Part shown: positions 16,391-24,178 of the stretch, in pieces
Layout: each line of letters begins with the position of its first letter
How positions within the stretch are numbered: the first letter of the stretch is position 1
Assembly (NCBI GenBank): GCA_910575615.1
Contig: CAJTEX010000026.1
Span: 1 to 44,365 of the forward strand
Origin: Bacteroidales bacterium
Lineage (GTDB): Bacteria; Bacteroidota; Bacteroidia; Bacteroidales; Muribaculaceae
Direction of reading: 5' to 3'
DNA length: 44,365 nucleotides
The notes under the pieces: model-generated
Databases searched by the model: none
What the model saw: the letters and a program-made list of their open reading frames with translations, nothing else
Told to the model about the DNA's origin: nothing
Translations under genes and position numbers: made by a program

Positions 16391-16553
16391 AGTGCTTTTT
16401 ATTTATCCTTGAAGGCGTTTTTGAATTTCATCGGAGAAATACACCATATAATTCCATGACAGTTTGAATTTAAAGAACTTGATATTATGGAGGGCGTTTA
16501 ATGCACCATTGTTGGATTGGAAACGTTATACTCATATAAATAACGTATATGAA

Positions 16554-17573
16554 ATGAACGAGTTTGAAACACTCACTCATATTATCCCTAAGGTTGGGAG
16601 TGTTAGCCGGATATATGTAAATATTGTGGCAGGAAGAGGTATATCCAAAGAAGATGTGAATATCCTTGTGGAGTTTAGAGACATCATGCCTAATGGCTCA
16701 ACGATAGAGCACGAGATTATTTCTGCTGTGCTGAATTTACCTCACGAAAAATTCTCATTGATGCTCAATAGCCTATCGTTTGGTTTGAAGAATGTTATTG
16801 ACACTTATAAAACATATCATATCTTGCTTGACGATATGAAGCTATCCCAGCTATGGGACTACGACCTTCAAAGCGTGGAATGTAGATTAGAAGAACAGCT
16901 ATATAAACTCCGTGAAATAGACAAAGATTTGATAGAGGCTTCCAACTCCTATGAGATGACACCGTTTAATGGTATGACTCCAAGTGAAATATCGGTACTT
17001 GAACGAAGATATTACAGGCTCAAAGCTGAATATGACAAGGAAAAGGTTAGATTGAATGCCATCAACGAGGAACGAAAGACAATCATTAATATGATGTCAA
17101 ATATTGGCAACGATATTTTTGAGCGAGTTAATCTCAAATGTGATGAGCTTTTGGCTGTTGCTGAAAAGTATGTATCCTCGGATTCTAATGAAGAGCCAGA
17201 AGCAAAAAAAGAAGAGTCCGAAACGGTTTCTTTTTTCTCTTTAAGCCTCATCGCAGGCATATATGAGGTTTGCAATGGGGTACAGTTCTCTGAAGCGGAT
17301 AGTATAGAATTTTTCCATGCCATCAATTTACACCCAAATTCACACCCAATCCAAATCAACAATGGTGAGAAAGTCCGGGTGTGCTACCTTATCAGTCGTC
17401 TTGCTGATACTCTTGAATCGCCTCAGCGTGAGCAGTGGCTTAACGGTATCCTTGCAAACCTCGACATCAAGATGAGATTCTACCGCTCGAAATATCGTCA
17501 GCCAATAAGTGACACGCCAAGCGAATGTAACAAAGCTTTTGCTGACGCACTCCGGGAAATCTTCGGCAAATAG
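16554..17573 (+). CDS. Hypothetical protein with central coiled coil
   Basis: From ATG 16554 this is a 339-aa protein (MNEFETLTHIIPKVGSVSRI). A TTG 90 bp upstream would extend it without recognisable sequence. About residues 115-210 are a coiled coil (LEEQLYKLREIDKDLIEASN, ERRYYRLKAEYDKEKVRLNA). The C-terminal part has INNGEKVRVCYLISRLADTL and may be a helical domain. The layout is reminiscent of RteC-like proteins of Bacteroides conjugative elements, but I cannot assign it. It is the rightmost gene of the element and contains two inverted TTGGGTGTAA-like sites (17328-17349). Confidence 0.6.
   Translation: MNEFETLTHIIPKVGSVSRIYVNIVAGRGISKEDVNILVEFRDIMPNGSTIEHEIISAVLNLPHEKFSLMLNSLSFGLKNVIDTYKTYHILLDDMKLSQLWDYDLQSVECRLEEQLYKLREIDKDLIEASNSYEMTPFNGMTPSEISVLERRYYRLKAEYDKEKVRLNAINEERKTIINMMSNIGNDIFERVNLKCDELLAVAEKYVSSDSNEEPEAKKEESETVSFFSLSLIAGIYEVCNGVQFSEADSIEFFHAINLHPNSHPIQINNGEKVRVCYLISRLADTLESPQREQWLNGILANLDIKMRFYRSKYRQPISDTPSECNKAFADALREIFGK
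17328..17349. promoter_or_regulatory. Candidate integrase arm sites, right end (inside gene)
   Basis: TTACACCCAA (17328-17337) and TCACACCCAA (17340-17349) are inverted copies of the left-end TTGGGTGTAA pair, with the same 12-bp spacing. They lie in the coding sequence of the preceding gene. Confidence 0.4.
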
Positions 17574-17581
17574 TCACTCCG

Positions 17582-17620
17582 CTTTAGTTCCGTACCTTAT
17601 ATATACGGCACTAAAACGAA
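17582..17620 (+). terminator. Imperfect hairpin after the last element gene
   Basis: CTTTAGTTCCGTA (17582-17594) pairs with TACGGCACTAAAA (17604-17616) with one mismatch. It lies just after the stop at 17573. The T-run is weak, so termination is only likely. Confidence 0.45.
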
Positions 17621-17744
17621 GTGTTTGTGTGCCGATGGTGATTAGGCTTAAAGGGAAAAGAACGAAAGGGAAAATAAAATTTTTCCCTACTTTTCCCTCT
17701 TTTGTCTTTCTCAGATTAGACCTTAAACCAACAAATAAATAACA

Positions 17745-17784
17745 ACACCCAATCTTACATTTCTGGGTGTAAAACTGGGTGTTG
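17745..17784. promoter_or_regulatory. Second set of TGGGTGTAA sites at the right end
   Basis: ACACCCAA (17745-17752), TGGGTGTAA (17764-17772) and TGGGTGTTG (17776-17784) lie 33 bp inside the right attachment repeat. The set is the mirror image of the left one: one inverted and two direct copies. Confidence 0.5.
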
Positions 17785-17816
17785 TTTGTGCAATTTACTG
17801 ATTATCAGTATTAATT

Positions 17817-17828
17817 GTGGAGCTGGAG
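17817..17828. repeat. Right attachment-site repeat (GTGGAGCTGGAG)
   Basis: This is a direct copy of 6048-6059. Sequence outside the repeat differs from the left side, as expected for attR against attL. No complete tmRNA or tRNA T-arm is found next to it. Confidence 0.6.
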
Positions 17829-18045
17829 AGACTTGTTCCTTATGCTCCAAATGCAGTTATATCAATGATTTAGATAGTCATCAATAATCAAGGGTAACGA
17901 GATGGTAACGAAAATTTTGCCAGTCTCGCCGGCTCTCTTGCCGATGCTTTAACGAGGTGTTCCGATAATGCAAAGTTAATTGTTTTTCAAGTGAAAAACA
18001 AGGCCAAGGGTTCATTTTAACGATTCTTATGCCGAGTGTTAAACA
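17829..18045. other. Non-coding flank right of the element
   Basis: GTAACGAGATGGTAACGA lies at about 17893-17910 and resembles the GTTACAC-type motifs of 5847-5901. A minus-strand -7 box TAACTTTG lies at 17971-17978, reading toward the element. No gene is seen. Confidence 0.35.
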
Positions 18046-18951
18046 TCAGTCAATCCCCAAAATTAGTCTGAGCTTATTGGCTTCGGCCTGAAGTTTGCGA
18101 GGATTGGTTGTTTTCAGTTTTTGCAAGTTCTGAATTTTCCATTTTACCGATGGAAAATCAAAGAACATCGAATACGGACTTTCCTCTCGGTTGACCGTCA
18201 GTTCCTCAAAGCCGACAAGGAATCTCTTGTCCGCCTCGGTCATAATGTCGCTGACTCCTTTTATGAGGTTATTCCTTGTCATCTCAAATTCCTCATAACT
18301 AAAAGGAATATCGCTCATCCCTACAAACTGGTTCTCCATTGCCTCCCTTTGGTCTATAAAATTTGGGGAGAAGGATTCATGAATCGGTCTGTCACTACCA
18401 AGGAGACAGAATATGATACCATCCTTGACTGCTGACAGGGGAACATCCATATGCCTCACATCAAATAAATCCCGTGGATGCTGTCGTGAAAGAGCGGCAG
18501 AGATTTTGCCGCCATATAGTTGTGGCAGCGACACAATACGTGCATCCACTTCCATGCCGAACAGACTCTGAGCCTTTTCGCATAAAGAATATAATCTGGC
18601 TTCACCGCACACCAAACCTCTCTTAGTCTGATTGACCTCAATCTTTACCTGACAGCCATGTCTTTCACAGGTTATTTTGCAAATATCAAGACGAGGTATG
18701 ATTCTGATATCACGAAAACTCCGCCGGACTCTGTCGGCAATCCTCATCAATGCCTCATTGATATGGTTCAGACTGCTTGTTCTATCCTCCAGCGGGATGT
18801 ATGTCACATCAATATCGACCGAGAGTCGATTCAGATTTTTCACAAATAGATTTATCGCAGTTCCGCCATGAACGGCAAAGCACTCCTCGTCCGTGACAAA
18901 CGGCAATATTCTTAGTAAAAGCTCCACCTTCTTTCGATACACATCATTCAT
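18046..18951 (-). CDS. abiEii: AbiEii-type nucleotidyltransferase toxin
   Basis: This is a 301-aa protein with the AbiEii/AbiGii signature. FAVHGGTAINLF (about 25-36) is the nucleotidyltransferase G-G motif, and LSVDIDVTYI (about 43-52) carries the catalytic Asp-x-Asp. The rest has SLPQLYGGKISAALSRQHPR and DLFDVRHMD, a conserved block in the family. It is the toxin of a type IV or II toxin-antitoxin system; related enzymes modify tRNA ends with nucleotides. It overlaps the antitoxin gene by 8 bp (18944-18951), so translation is coupled. It appears intact. Confidence 0.88.
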   Translation of the reverse strand: MNDVYRKKVELLLRILPFVTDEECFAVHGGTAINLFVKNLNRLSVDIDVTYIPLEDRTSSLNHINEALMRIADRVRRSFRDIRIIPRLDICKITCERHGCQVKIEVNQTKRGLVCGEARLYSLCEKAQSLFGMEVDARIVSLPQLYGGKISAALSRQHPRDLFDVRHMDVPLSAVKDGIIFCLLGSDRPIHESFSPNFIDQREAMENQFVGMSDIPFSYEEFEMTRNNLIKGVSDIMTEADKRFLVGFEELTVNREESPYSMFFDFPSVKWKIQNLQKLKTTNPRKLQAEANKLRLILGID

Positions 18952-19699
18952 AATCGAAAAGTTCTTTAGGTATTACAATATCATATTTGGCATTCTTCAC
19001 GCCTCTCTTTGAATAGCTTCTCGTGCCTGAGCCAAGAGAAATCTTCGACAAGTCAAGTTTCGTGAACCACCGGTGACCCGCTTTCTCAGCCATATAGAGG
19101 AATATTCTCTTTACTTTAACGGATGTGCAGTTCTCCAACAGTTGTTGAACCAAACCGGATCTCAGAGAAGTGAGCATCTCCATCATATAGTAGGTATCCA
19201 TCAGATTATATTGGGTAGGCGACAGCAGCAGACATTCCATTATTGCTCTCTCAGGTGCGGACACTGTTAATTGTCGACCGTTATAATCCATCTGTTCGAT
19301 ACCTGTGTCTCCGAAAATTTTGGTGGATACCTCAACTATTCGCATATCCAGTTCTACGGAATTAAGCCAATTCGGAAGCCGTGGCCTTATCGGGGAGAAT
19401 ATTACGGCAGAAGGTTTTCCCATAGCGACATAATGGGAGAATCCTTTTAATTCCAAAGCCGAAGCGGCTCCGACATGATACGATAGAGAGCCTTGACATT
19501 GATAGGATGCGAGTATTCCGTAAACAGTCGGGCTATCGCCGACAAAGGTATATACCCCAGTTGCGATACGTTGAAGCCATCCCGATTCGGTGTAATCGGA
19601 AATTTCGCTTCTGCTTAATCCTGATTTTTCAAGCCACGATGTAAGCAGTATTCCATCGTAAGGAGTTTGTTGGCGTATGTTATTTATCTTAGTTCCCAT
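18944..19699 (-). CDS. abiEi: AbiEi-type antitoxin
   Basis: This is a 251-aa protein. The N-terminal winged helix (LLTSWLEKSGLSRSEISDYT, WLQRIATGVYTF) belongs to the AbiEi antitoxin family, followed by the AbiEi C-terminal region with SYHVGAASALELKGFSHYV and SAPERAIMECLLL. It binds its own promoter as a repressor and prevents toxin action. It is first in the minus-strand operon, 20 bp after a -7 box. Confidence 0.88.
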   Translation of the reverse strand: MGTKINNIRQQTPYDGILLTSWLEKSGLSRSEISDYTESGWLQRIATGVYTFVGDSPTVYGILASYQCQGSLSYHVGAASALELKGFSHYVAMGKPSAVIFSPIRPRLPNWLNSVELDMRIVEVSTKIFGDTGIEQMDYNGRQLTVSAPERAIMECLLLSPTQYNLMDTYYMMEMLTSLRSGLVQQLLENCTSVKVKRIFLYMAEKAGHRWFTKLDLSKISLGSGTRSYSKRGVKNAKYDIVIPKELFDYE

Positions 19700-19719
19700 T
19701 TTGGAATGATTAACCTTGC

Positions 19720-19727
19720 AAAGTTAG
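19720..19727 (-). promoter_or_regulatory. -7 box (TAACTTTG) for the AbiE operon
   Basis: CAAAGTTA on the plus strand is TAACTTTG on the minus strand, 20 bp before the AbiEi start, which leaves a very short leader. Confidence 0.6.
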
Positions 19728-19816
19728 CACTAAAATAAATTCAAGCCAAATATTTTTCAAAAAAATCTCTTAAGCAACGTCTTACATAACGCAGATCGAC
19801 AATGTGCGCGACAAGA

Positions 19817-20137
19817 GAGGGAGCGGTCTTCATTGTTTGCGGCGGGATGCCGTCAAAGGGTGACGGTGGACAAGCCACTGACACCCTTTAACCGCATCGG
19901 CCTATGGCAACGGCGGAACACCGATAACTGGCAACGCCTCCGAGGTAAGCATCGGTTACGCTGCCTTTCCTCTGAGACTCTCTGCCGTTCATCCGTGTTC
20001 TTTTTCGCCGTTGTTGAACAAGGAATTTTACGACCGCTCCCTCACTTGCCACTTAGAGAACGACACTCGGCATAGACTGTGAAGTACAGTCTTCCTGCGT
20101 CGGCTGTCCATCACAGACTATGCTGGTCGTGTCGCTC
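19817..20137 (+). ncRNA. Long structured non-coding tract, candidate ncRNA
   Basis: No gene fits in 19728-20461. A 12-bp perfect pair, GAGGGAGCGGTC (19817-19828) with GACCGCTCCCTC (20032-20043), encloses AAAGGGTG (19855-19862)/CACCCTTT (19882-19889), AACGGCGGAACAC (19909-19921)/GTGTTC plus CGCCGTT (19995-20012, one 5-nt bulge), and an ATCGG/CCGAT pair. A second domain pairs GAACGACACTCGGCATAGAC (20058 on) with the stretch 20111-20137 in about 22 of 25 positions. Loops are AC-rich. The strand is a guess: the neighbouring PcfK operon is on the plus strand. Confidence 0.55.
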
Positions 20138-20367
20138 AGTTCCATTTCTATGCAGATTATTTTTGGAAAGCTACTTTCAATAAGATTTCCGAGAGATTAT
20201 GTAGCCGTATGTTTTCACCATGCTGGAGTCGTGGCTCCTGTTATTGTCTAATCAACAACGATTTTCAACTTGCTTGCCAGTGGGGAACGTGCGGTGCCGG
20301 GGATATTCTTTTGCCTTTTGACTGAAAAATCTCCAGACCTCCCGTTGGTCGGCTCGTATTTTTCCGT

Positions 20368-20405
20368 CAAAGGCGAACATCCCCTCTGTTCACCACACGC
20401 CTTTG
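20368..20405 (+). promoter_or_regulatory. Hairpin leader before the PcfK operon
   Basis: CAAAGGCG (20368-20375) pairs with CGCCTTTG (20398-20405), with an inner GAACA/TGTTC pair. It lies 57 bp before the first small gene. The section 20138-20367 has no gene that I can support. A 78-codon minus ORF there is a shadow. Confidence 0.4.
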
Positions 20406-20461
20406 AGGTGTCAAGCAAGCGAAAACCGATGGTGATATACAAATAAAAAAAAGTCGCAACG

Positions 20462-20674
20462 ATGAAAACAAACAGCCACATAAAAAGTCAAAGCGAAGCT
20501 CAAAGCCTCAGGTTCAACCAAATAAAAAAGGTTGCAAAGGTGGTGGCAATCATCATCGGAGCAATAATCGGAACTCTGGTGTGGGCTTTCCTCCGACCGA
20601 TATTCCGAGGTGTCGGCTGGGTAATATCAATCATCAGCGCACTTGCGATAATCTATTGGATAATGACACTCTAA
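20462..20674 (+). CDS. Small membrane protein
   Basis: This 70-aa protein has a polar N-terminus (MKTNSHIKSQSEAQSLRF) and two hydrophobic segments: VAKVVAIIIGAIIGTLVWAF and VGWVISIISALAIIYWIMTL. It precedes the PcfK gene by 11 bp in the same orientation. Such small inner-membrane proteins sit upstream of pcfK/pcfJ genes in Bacteroidota conjugative elements. I recognise no specific family. Confidence 0.6.
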   Translation: MKTNSHIKSQSEAQSLRFNQIKKVAKVVAIIIGAIIGTLVWAFLRPIFRGVGWVISIISALAIIYWIMTL

Positions 20675-20685
20675 AACATACGACT

Positions 20686-21132
20686 ATGAAATCATCTGAA
20701 AATTTTATCGAGGCTATCCGTCAGTATCTTGACAGCCGTGCAGCGAGCGACAATCTGTTTGCTATCCGCTATGCCTCGCCGTCCAAATCCGTAGCCGAGT
20801 GCTGCCAGTATATACTCAACGAAGTCAAGCGTCAAGGGGTGTCGGTTCTGACCAATGATGAGGTGTATTCGCTTGCTTGTCATTACTTTGACGGCGATAT
20901 CAGCGCAGAGGAAATCGGCAAGCCCATCAACTGCAAGGTGGTAATCTCCAAAGACCGACTTACCGATGAGGACAAAGCCGAACTCAAGGAGCAGGCTATG
21001 GAGCAGTACCGAGAGGAACAACTCCGAGAAATCAGACGGCAGTCAGCACCGAAGGCTCAACCCAAGCCGACCGCCACGGCTCCCAAAGCCGGAGATGAAA
21101 TCAATGTTCAACCCAGTCTTTTCGACCTCTAA
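20686..21132 (+). CDS. PcfK-like protein
   Basis: This is a 148-aa protein from ATG 20686. It has the PcfK pattern: FIEAIRQYLDSRAASDNLFA, then SVAECCQYILNEVKRQG and a C-terminal helix followed by a low-complexity tail ending PSLFDL. PcfK is named after pCF10 of Enterococcus. Homologues occur beside PcfJ in Bacteroidota conjugative transposons. The role in transfer is not settled. It is followed 12 bp later by PcfJ. Confidence 0.75.
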   Translation: MKSSENFIEAIRQYLDSRAASDNLFAIRYASPSKSVAECCQYILNEVKRQGVSVLTNDEVYSLACHYFDGDISAEEIGKPINCKVVISKDRLTDEDKAELKEQAMEQYREEQLREIRRQSAPKAQPKPTATAPKAGDEINVQPSLFDL

Positions 21133-21144
21133 AACTCCAAGAAG

Positions 21145-22419
21145 ATGAAACCGAGAAATAAAAAGGAACGGCATATAGTGGAACTGAACGGGCGACTTCG
21201 CCCGCTCACCACTCCCCAAATGAATTGGGCACTCAACTCAACCATCAACCATTACGGCTATCGGCTCAAATCCGGAATGTGTACTTGTATGAAATGCGGT
21301 CACGAGTGGCTGGAGACCCGCAATGGAATGTGCCTATGCCCCGAATGTGGCACACAGATTGAAATCAAGGATACCCAAGAGCGGGTTATCCGTGACAAGT
21401 CCTATTTCAACGTAATCACTACTATTGAAGGTTATCAGGTGGTCAGAATGTTCCTGATGATGGTTGAAATGCGCAAAGGTATGAAGGCAAAGCCTGCCTT
21501 TCTTGAAATCGGCAGTTATTGGATTGACCGCAAGGGCAATACCACCGTTGTTGGATTGCAGAGAACTCTGGGACACTACATTGACTCTTTCGCTTTCGGT
21601 TCACCATTGGAGATAAGACGTGACAACGAAGCCTTCCAACGCATTTCCGATGAATGGGTTTACCCTCGCATCAAAGTCACTGACACCATCAACCGCAATG
21701 GTTTCAATGGCAGTTGCCACCATATACATCCAGTGACGCTATTCCAAGAGTTGCTGACCAACCCCAAGGCGGAGACACTGATGAAATCCAACGAGATAGA
21801 ATTGCTCCGATACTTATGTTTCAGACCCTCCTACAAGGCTGACATCAACACCTATTGGAACACCATCAAGATAGCCAACCGAAATGGCTACAAGGTCAAT
21901 AACTCGCAGATGTGGATAGACTACATCAAGATGTTGGAGCGTTGTGGCAGAGACATTCAATCGCCAAAGTACATCTGCCCCGCCAATCTTCAAGAGGAAC
22001 ACGACCGCTATGTGAGGAAGGTTCACATTCTTGAAGACAAGAAGAAAAGAGCAGAGGACATCCGCAAAGCCCAAGAGAGGGAAGCGAGTTTCAAAGAGCA
22101 GAAAGAGAAATTCTTTGGCATCCGTATCAATGACGGAGAAATTGAGGTCAAGGTATTGGAAAGCGTTGAGGAATACCGACAAGAGGCTGAAAGTCAGCAT
22201 ATATGTCTGTTCAGTGCAGCCTATGACCAGCGTGAGGACAGCCTTATCTTCTCAGCGAGGATAGACGGCAGGATAATCGAGACCATCGAGGTTGACCTCA
22301 AAACTCTAACGGTGGTTCAGTCAAGAGGAGTCTGCAATCAGAACACCGAGTACCACGACCGCATTGTCAACCTCATCAACGCCAACACTCACCTCATCAA
22401 AGAAAGAATTACAGCATAA
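21145..22419 (+). CDS. PcfJ-like protein with zinc ribbon
   Basis: This is a 424-aa protein. The N-terminus has a zinc-ribbon-like region: CTCMKCGHEW (about 51-60) and CLCPECGTQI (about 68-78). A PcfJ-like central domain follows (VVRMFLMMVEMRKG, TLGHYIDSFAFGSP) and then a coiled-coil region (EEHDRYVRKVHILEDKKKRA). The C-terminus has VLESVEEYRQEAESQHICLF, a conserved block of PcfJ proteins. The gene shares an operon with PcfK. No other conjugation gene is nearby, so these may be remains of a conjugative element. Confidence 0.78.
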   Translation: MKPRNKKERHIVELNGRLRPLTTPQMNWALNSTINHYGYRLKSGMCTCMKCGHEWLETRNGMCLCPECGTQIEIKDTQERVIRDKSYFNVITTIEGYQVVRMFLMMVEMRKGMKAKPAFLEIGSYWIDRKGNTTVVGLQRTLGHYIDSFAFGSPLEIRRDNEAFQRISDEWVYPRIKVTDTINRNGFNGSCHHIHPVTLFQELLTNPKAETLMKSNEIELLRYLCFRPSYKADINTYWNTIKIANRNGYKVNNSQMWIDYIKMLERCGRDIQSPKYICPANLQEEHDRYVRKVHILEDKKKRAEDIRKAQEREASFKEQKEKFFGIRINDGEIEVKVLESVEEYRQEAESQHICLFSAAYDQREDSLIFSARIDGRIIETIEVDLKTLTVVQSRGVCNQNTEYHDRIVNLINANTHLIKERITA

Positions 22420-22463
22420 GATGTTTCTTTGCACAGCAAAGCGATAAATCGGTTACATAGTCA

Positions 22464-22502
22464 GAGCGGACGACCTCGTGATGAAGTCGCCCGCTCAATT
22501 TT
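22464..22502 (+). terminator. Terminator after the PcfJ operon
   Basis: GAGCGGACGAC (22464-22474) pairs with GTCGCCCGCTC (22486-22496), followed by AATTTTG. It lies 45 bp after the stop. Confidence 0.6.
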
Positions 22503-22623
22503 GCCAAAAATTTCGGCCGCCACAGGCGGCGATGTGCGCGGTATTCGTTCCGAAATTCAATAGACTCTATTAGAATTTATGAAAAAAATCAATTCTGTAT
22601 CGCACTTTGATACACCATCATTC

Positions 22624-22631
22624 TACCTTTG
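22624..22631 (+). promoter_or_regulatory. -7 box (TACCTTTG)
   Basis: TACCTTTG fits TAnnTTTG, 30 bp before the ATG at 22661. A TTTG at 22606 is 14 bp upstream, closer than the usual 19-21. Confidence 0.5.
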
Positions 22632-22660
22632 CATCGAAAACATTAAAAACACTAAAAGAT

Positions 22661-23176
22661 ATGGAACCTATTACATGTAATGATTTCCTTAACTCAGTTC
22701 TTGAAGCTGAGGCATGGAAAGAGGTCTCTCAAAGTGGGAGCCTCAGCATGACGATGATCGAGAAGTTTGCCGACAAACTTGACTGGGAAGAGGTCAGTGG
22801 CAATAGTAATGTCATCTGGACAGTCGAGGGCATCAACAAGTTTGCCAACAAAATACATTGGGATGAATTTTCCCGTTCATGCCCGGAAAACCTTCTCTCG
22901 GAGTCAACGCTTCAGAAGTTTGCGTCCAAGTGGGATTGGAAGGCTCTCTCCAATCGTGACGACATCTACAACAACTGGCGTCTGCTCGAAAAGTTTGCCG
23001 ACAAGGTAAACTGGGGTGAAGTCATCACTAACTGGAATATTGAGAAGCCGCTTGAGTTCTTCTCACGTTTCCAGCAGTACATCCCTATGTCAAAACTTCA
23101 GGACTCCCGTCTGTGGAATGCAATGGTCGAAGCTCGCGCCAAGCATCTGATCCAAGAAGCCATAGGCATAGAATAA
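22661..23176 (+). CDS. Repeat protein with FADKLDW-type units
   Basis: This is a 171-aa protein from ATG 22661 with four tandem units of about 28 aa: MIEKFADKLDWEEVS, INKFANKIHWDEFS, LQKFASKWDWKALS and LEKFADKVNWGEVI, each followed by a variable loop with a Ser/Asn-rich turn. The pattern F-A-x-K-h-x-W-x-x-h-S suggests a solenoid of paired helices, like other short helical repeats. I recognise no named domain, and no catalytic residues are apparent. It is in the PcfJ area but has its own -7 box. Confidence 0.6.
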   Translation: MEPITCNDFLNSVLEAEAWKEVSQSGSLSMTMIEKFADKLDWEEVSGNSNVIWTVEGINKFANKIHWDEFSRSCPENLLSESTLQKFASKWDWKALSNRDDIYNNWRLLEKFADKVNWGEVITNWNIEKPLEFFSRFQQYIPMSKLQDSRLWNAMVEARAKHLIQEAIGIE

Positions 23177-23388
23177 AAATCTCGGGTACGCAAATAGACT
23201 GCGTAGCAATGTTGTAATTTTGCGCCCAGATTTCAGAAGCCATTTGGCTATTTGCTGGAAATCAGGTAACTTTGCGGTGGATAACTTTGCCTTCGGCATC
23301 GCGCACCGGCTAAAGCCGACATGCGTTAAGTTTCCACTCGCGATTAAATAATTGCACTCGCTTTCGAGCGCATACTAAAAAGAAAACA
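23177..23388. other. Intergenic gap with several -7-like boxes
   Basis: TAATTTTG (about 23215), TAACTTTG (about 23267) and TAACTTTG (about 23284) all fit TAnnTTTG on the plus strand, ahead of the small gene at 23389. No gene is seen here. Confidence 0.3.
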
Positions 23389-23541
23389 ATGCAGACAACG
23401 CAACTCAACATATCGTTCACAATGTTTCGCCGTAGCTATCGCAGCTTCGACAGCAATTTCTATGGTATCAGTTATAGAGGCTATCGAAGTGTGCCCGGTG
23501 GATTGCTCCGACGATATACCAATGCGGTCTGTATAAGTTGA
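23389..23541 (+). CDS. Small hypothetical protein, Tyr/Arg-rich
   Basis: This 50-aa ORF reads MQTTQLNISFTMFRRSYRSF, then DSNFYGISYRGYRSVPGGLL and a tail RRYTNAVCIS. Its composition (Tyr, Arg and Gly) and a terminator 33 bp after the stop support a real gene. No signal peptide or helix is obvious. It is too short for most ORF lists. I recognise no family. Confidence 0.45.
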   Translation: MQTTQLNISFTMFRRSYRSFDSNFYGISYRGYRSVPGGLLRRYTNAVCIS

Positions 23542-23573
23542 AATAACGTAACCACAGACAATCAGGATAAAAC

Positions 23574-23609
23574 AGTCGGAAGGTCCATAACACTTTCCGA
23601 CTTTTTTTG
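23574..23609 (+). terminator. Strong Rho-independent terminator
   Basis: AGTCGGAAG (23574-23582) pairs with CTTTCCGACT (23593-23602), followed by TTTTTTG. Confidence 0.8.
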
Positions 23610-23693
23610 TGCCCTGTTATGGCTTATCCTATTGTCACGGCATGGCACCCAAAAACAATTCAATTATGAACAAAGAAGATTATTATCGCAGCC

Positions 23694-24110
23694 ATGCCAG
23701 TAAACAAAAATGCACTTATAAGATACAAAACAATAGACCGATGCCTGAGGAACAAATACAGGCGGTGGACTCTGGATGACCTTGTGGAAGCCTGTTCCAA
23801 CGCTTTATACGAGATGGAAGGTATCACCAGGGGCGTATCGGTCAGGACAGTCCAAGCCGACATTCAGGTAATGAGATCGGATAAACTCGGATACGAAGCT
23901 CCGATTGAGGTTTACGAGGGGAAGTTCTACAGATACGCCAATGAAGGCTACTCCATCTCAAATTCACCTCTGGATTCAAATATGTGTGATCTCATTTCCG
24001 ACGCTCTCGACAAATTGAGGAAGTTCGAGACCATCATGCCGGTCAATGAACTTGGGGATGTCCTCTCCAAAGTAAAGCATAAACTTGAACTTCTATTGGA
24101 GGAGGCATAA
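23694..24110 (+). CDS. N-terminal region of a WYL-type transcriptional regulator
   Basis: This is a 138-aa protein beginning MPVNKNALIRYKTIDRCLRN, then WTLDDLVEACSNALYEMEGI and SVRTVQADIQVMRSDKLGYE. That is the winged-helix HTH and link of Bacteroidota WYL-domain regulators, which are usually about 290-330 aa. The ligand-binding WYL domain is missing. After KLELLLEEA there are stops and then the tRNA genes, with no frame that carries a WYL domain. It is either naturally short or a truncated gene. A terminator follows at 24125. Confidence 0.65.
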   Translation: MPVNKNALIRYKTIDRCLRNKYRRWTLDDLVEACSNALYEMEGITRGVSVRTVQADIQVMRSDKLGYEAPIEVYEGKFYRYANEGYSISNSPLDSNMCDLISDALDKLRKFETIMPVNELGDVLSKVKHKLELLLEEA

Positions 24111-24124
24111 TAAAAATAATAACG

Positions 24125-24167
24125 AAGGCTTTGACATTCTTGCTCATAGGCAGTCTGTCAAAGCCTT
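24125..24167. terminator. Bidirectional terminator between the regulator and the tRNA operon
   Basis: AAGGCTTTGACA (24125-24136) and TGTCAAAGCCTT (24156-24167) form a perfect 12-bp stem with a 19-nt loop. The plus strand has TTTAT after the stem and the minus strand has TCGTTATTA. It can serve both the plus-strand regulator and the minus-strand tRNAs. Confidence 0.75.
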
Positions 24168-24178
24168 TATCCTGTCTG

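Larger units (their letters stand above)
6048..17828. mobile_element. Integrative mobilizable element, about 11.8 kb
   Basis: The element lies between two direct copies of GTGGAGCTGGAG. It contains a tyrosine integrase at the left end, then a DUF3853 protein, a RepA-like ATPase, a relaxase and cargo genes. There is no coupling protein and no type IV secretion gene, so it would depend on a helper element. TTGGGTGTAA-type sites occur just inside both ends (6179-6217 and 17328-17349/17745-17784), as expected for integrase arm sites. The boundaries are inferred from the repeats. The frameshift in the RepA-like gene suggests the copy may be impaired. Confidence 0.65.

Noticed and set aside
17829-18045. 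A tmRNA gene running into the right attachment repeat
   Set aside because: The acceptor-like word is present, but no T-arm (GGTTCGA..TCC) or tag-coding sequence precedes it on the minus strand.
20248-20481. 78-codon minus-strand ORF
   Set aside because: It is low in coding character and overlaps leader hairpins of the plus-strand operon.
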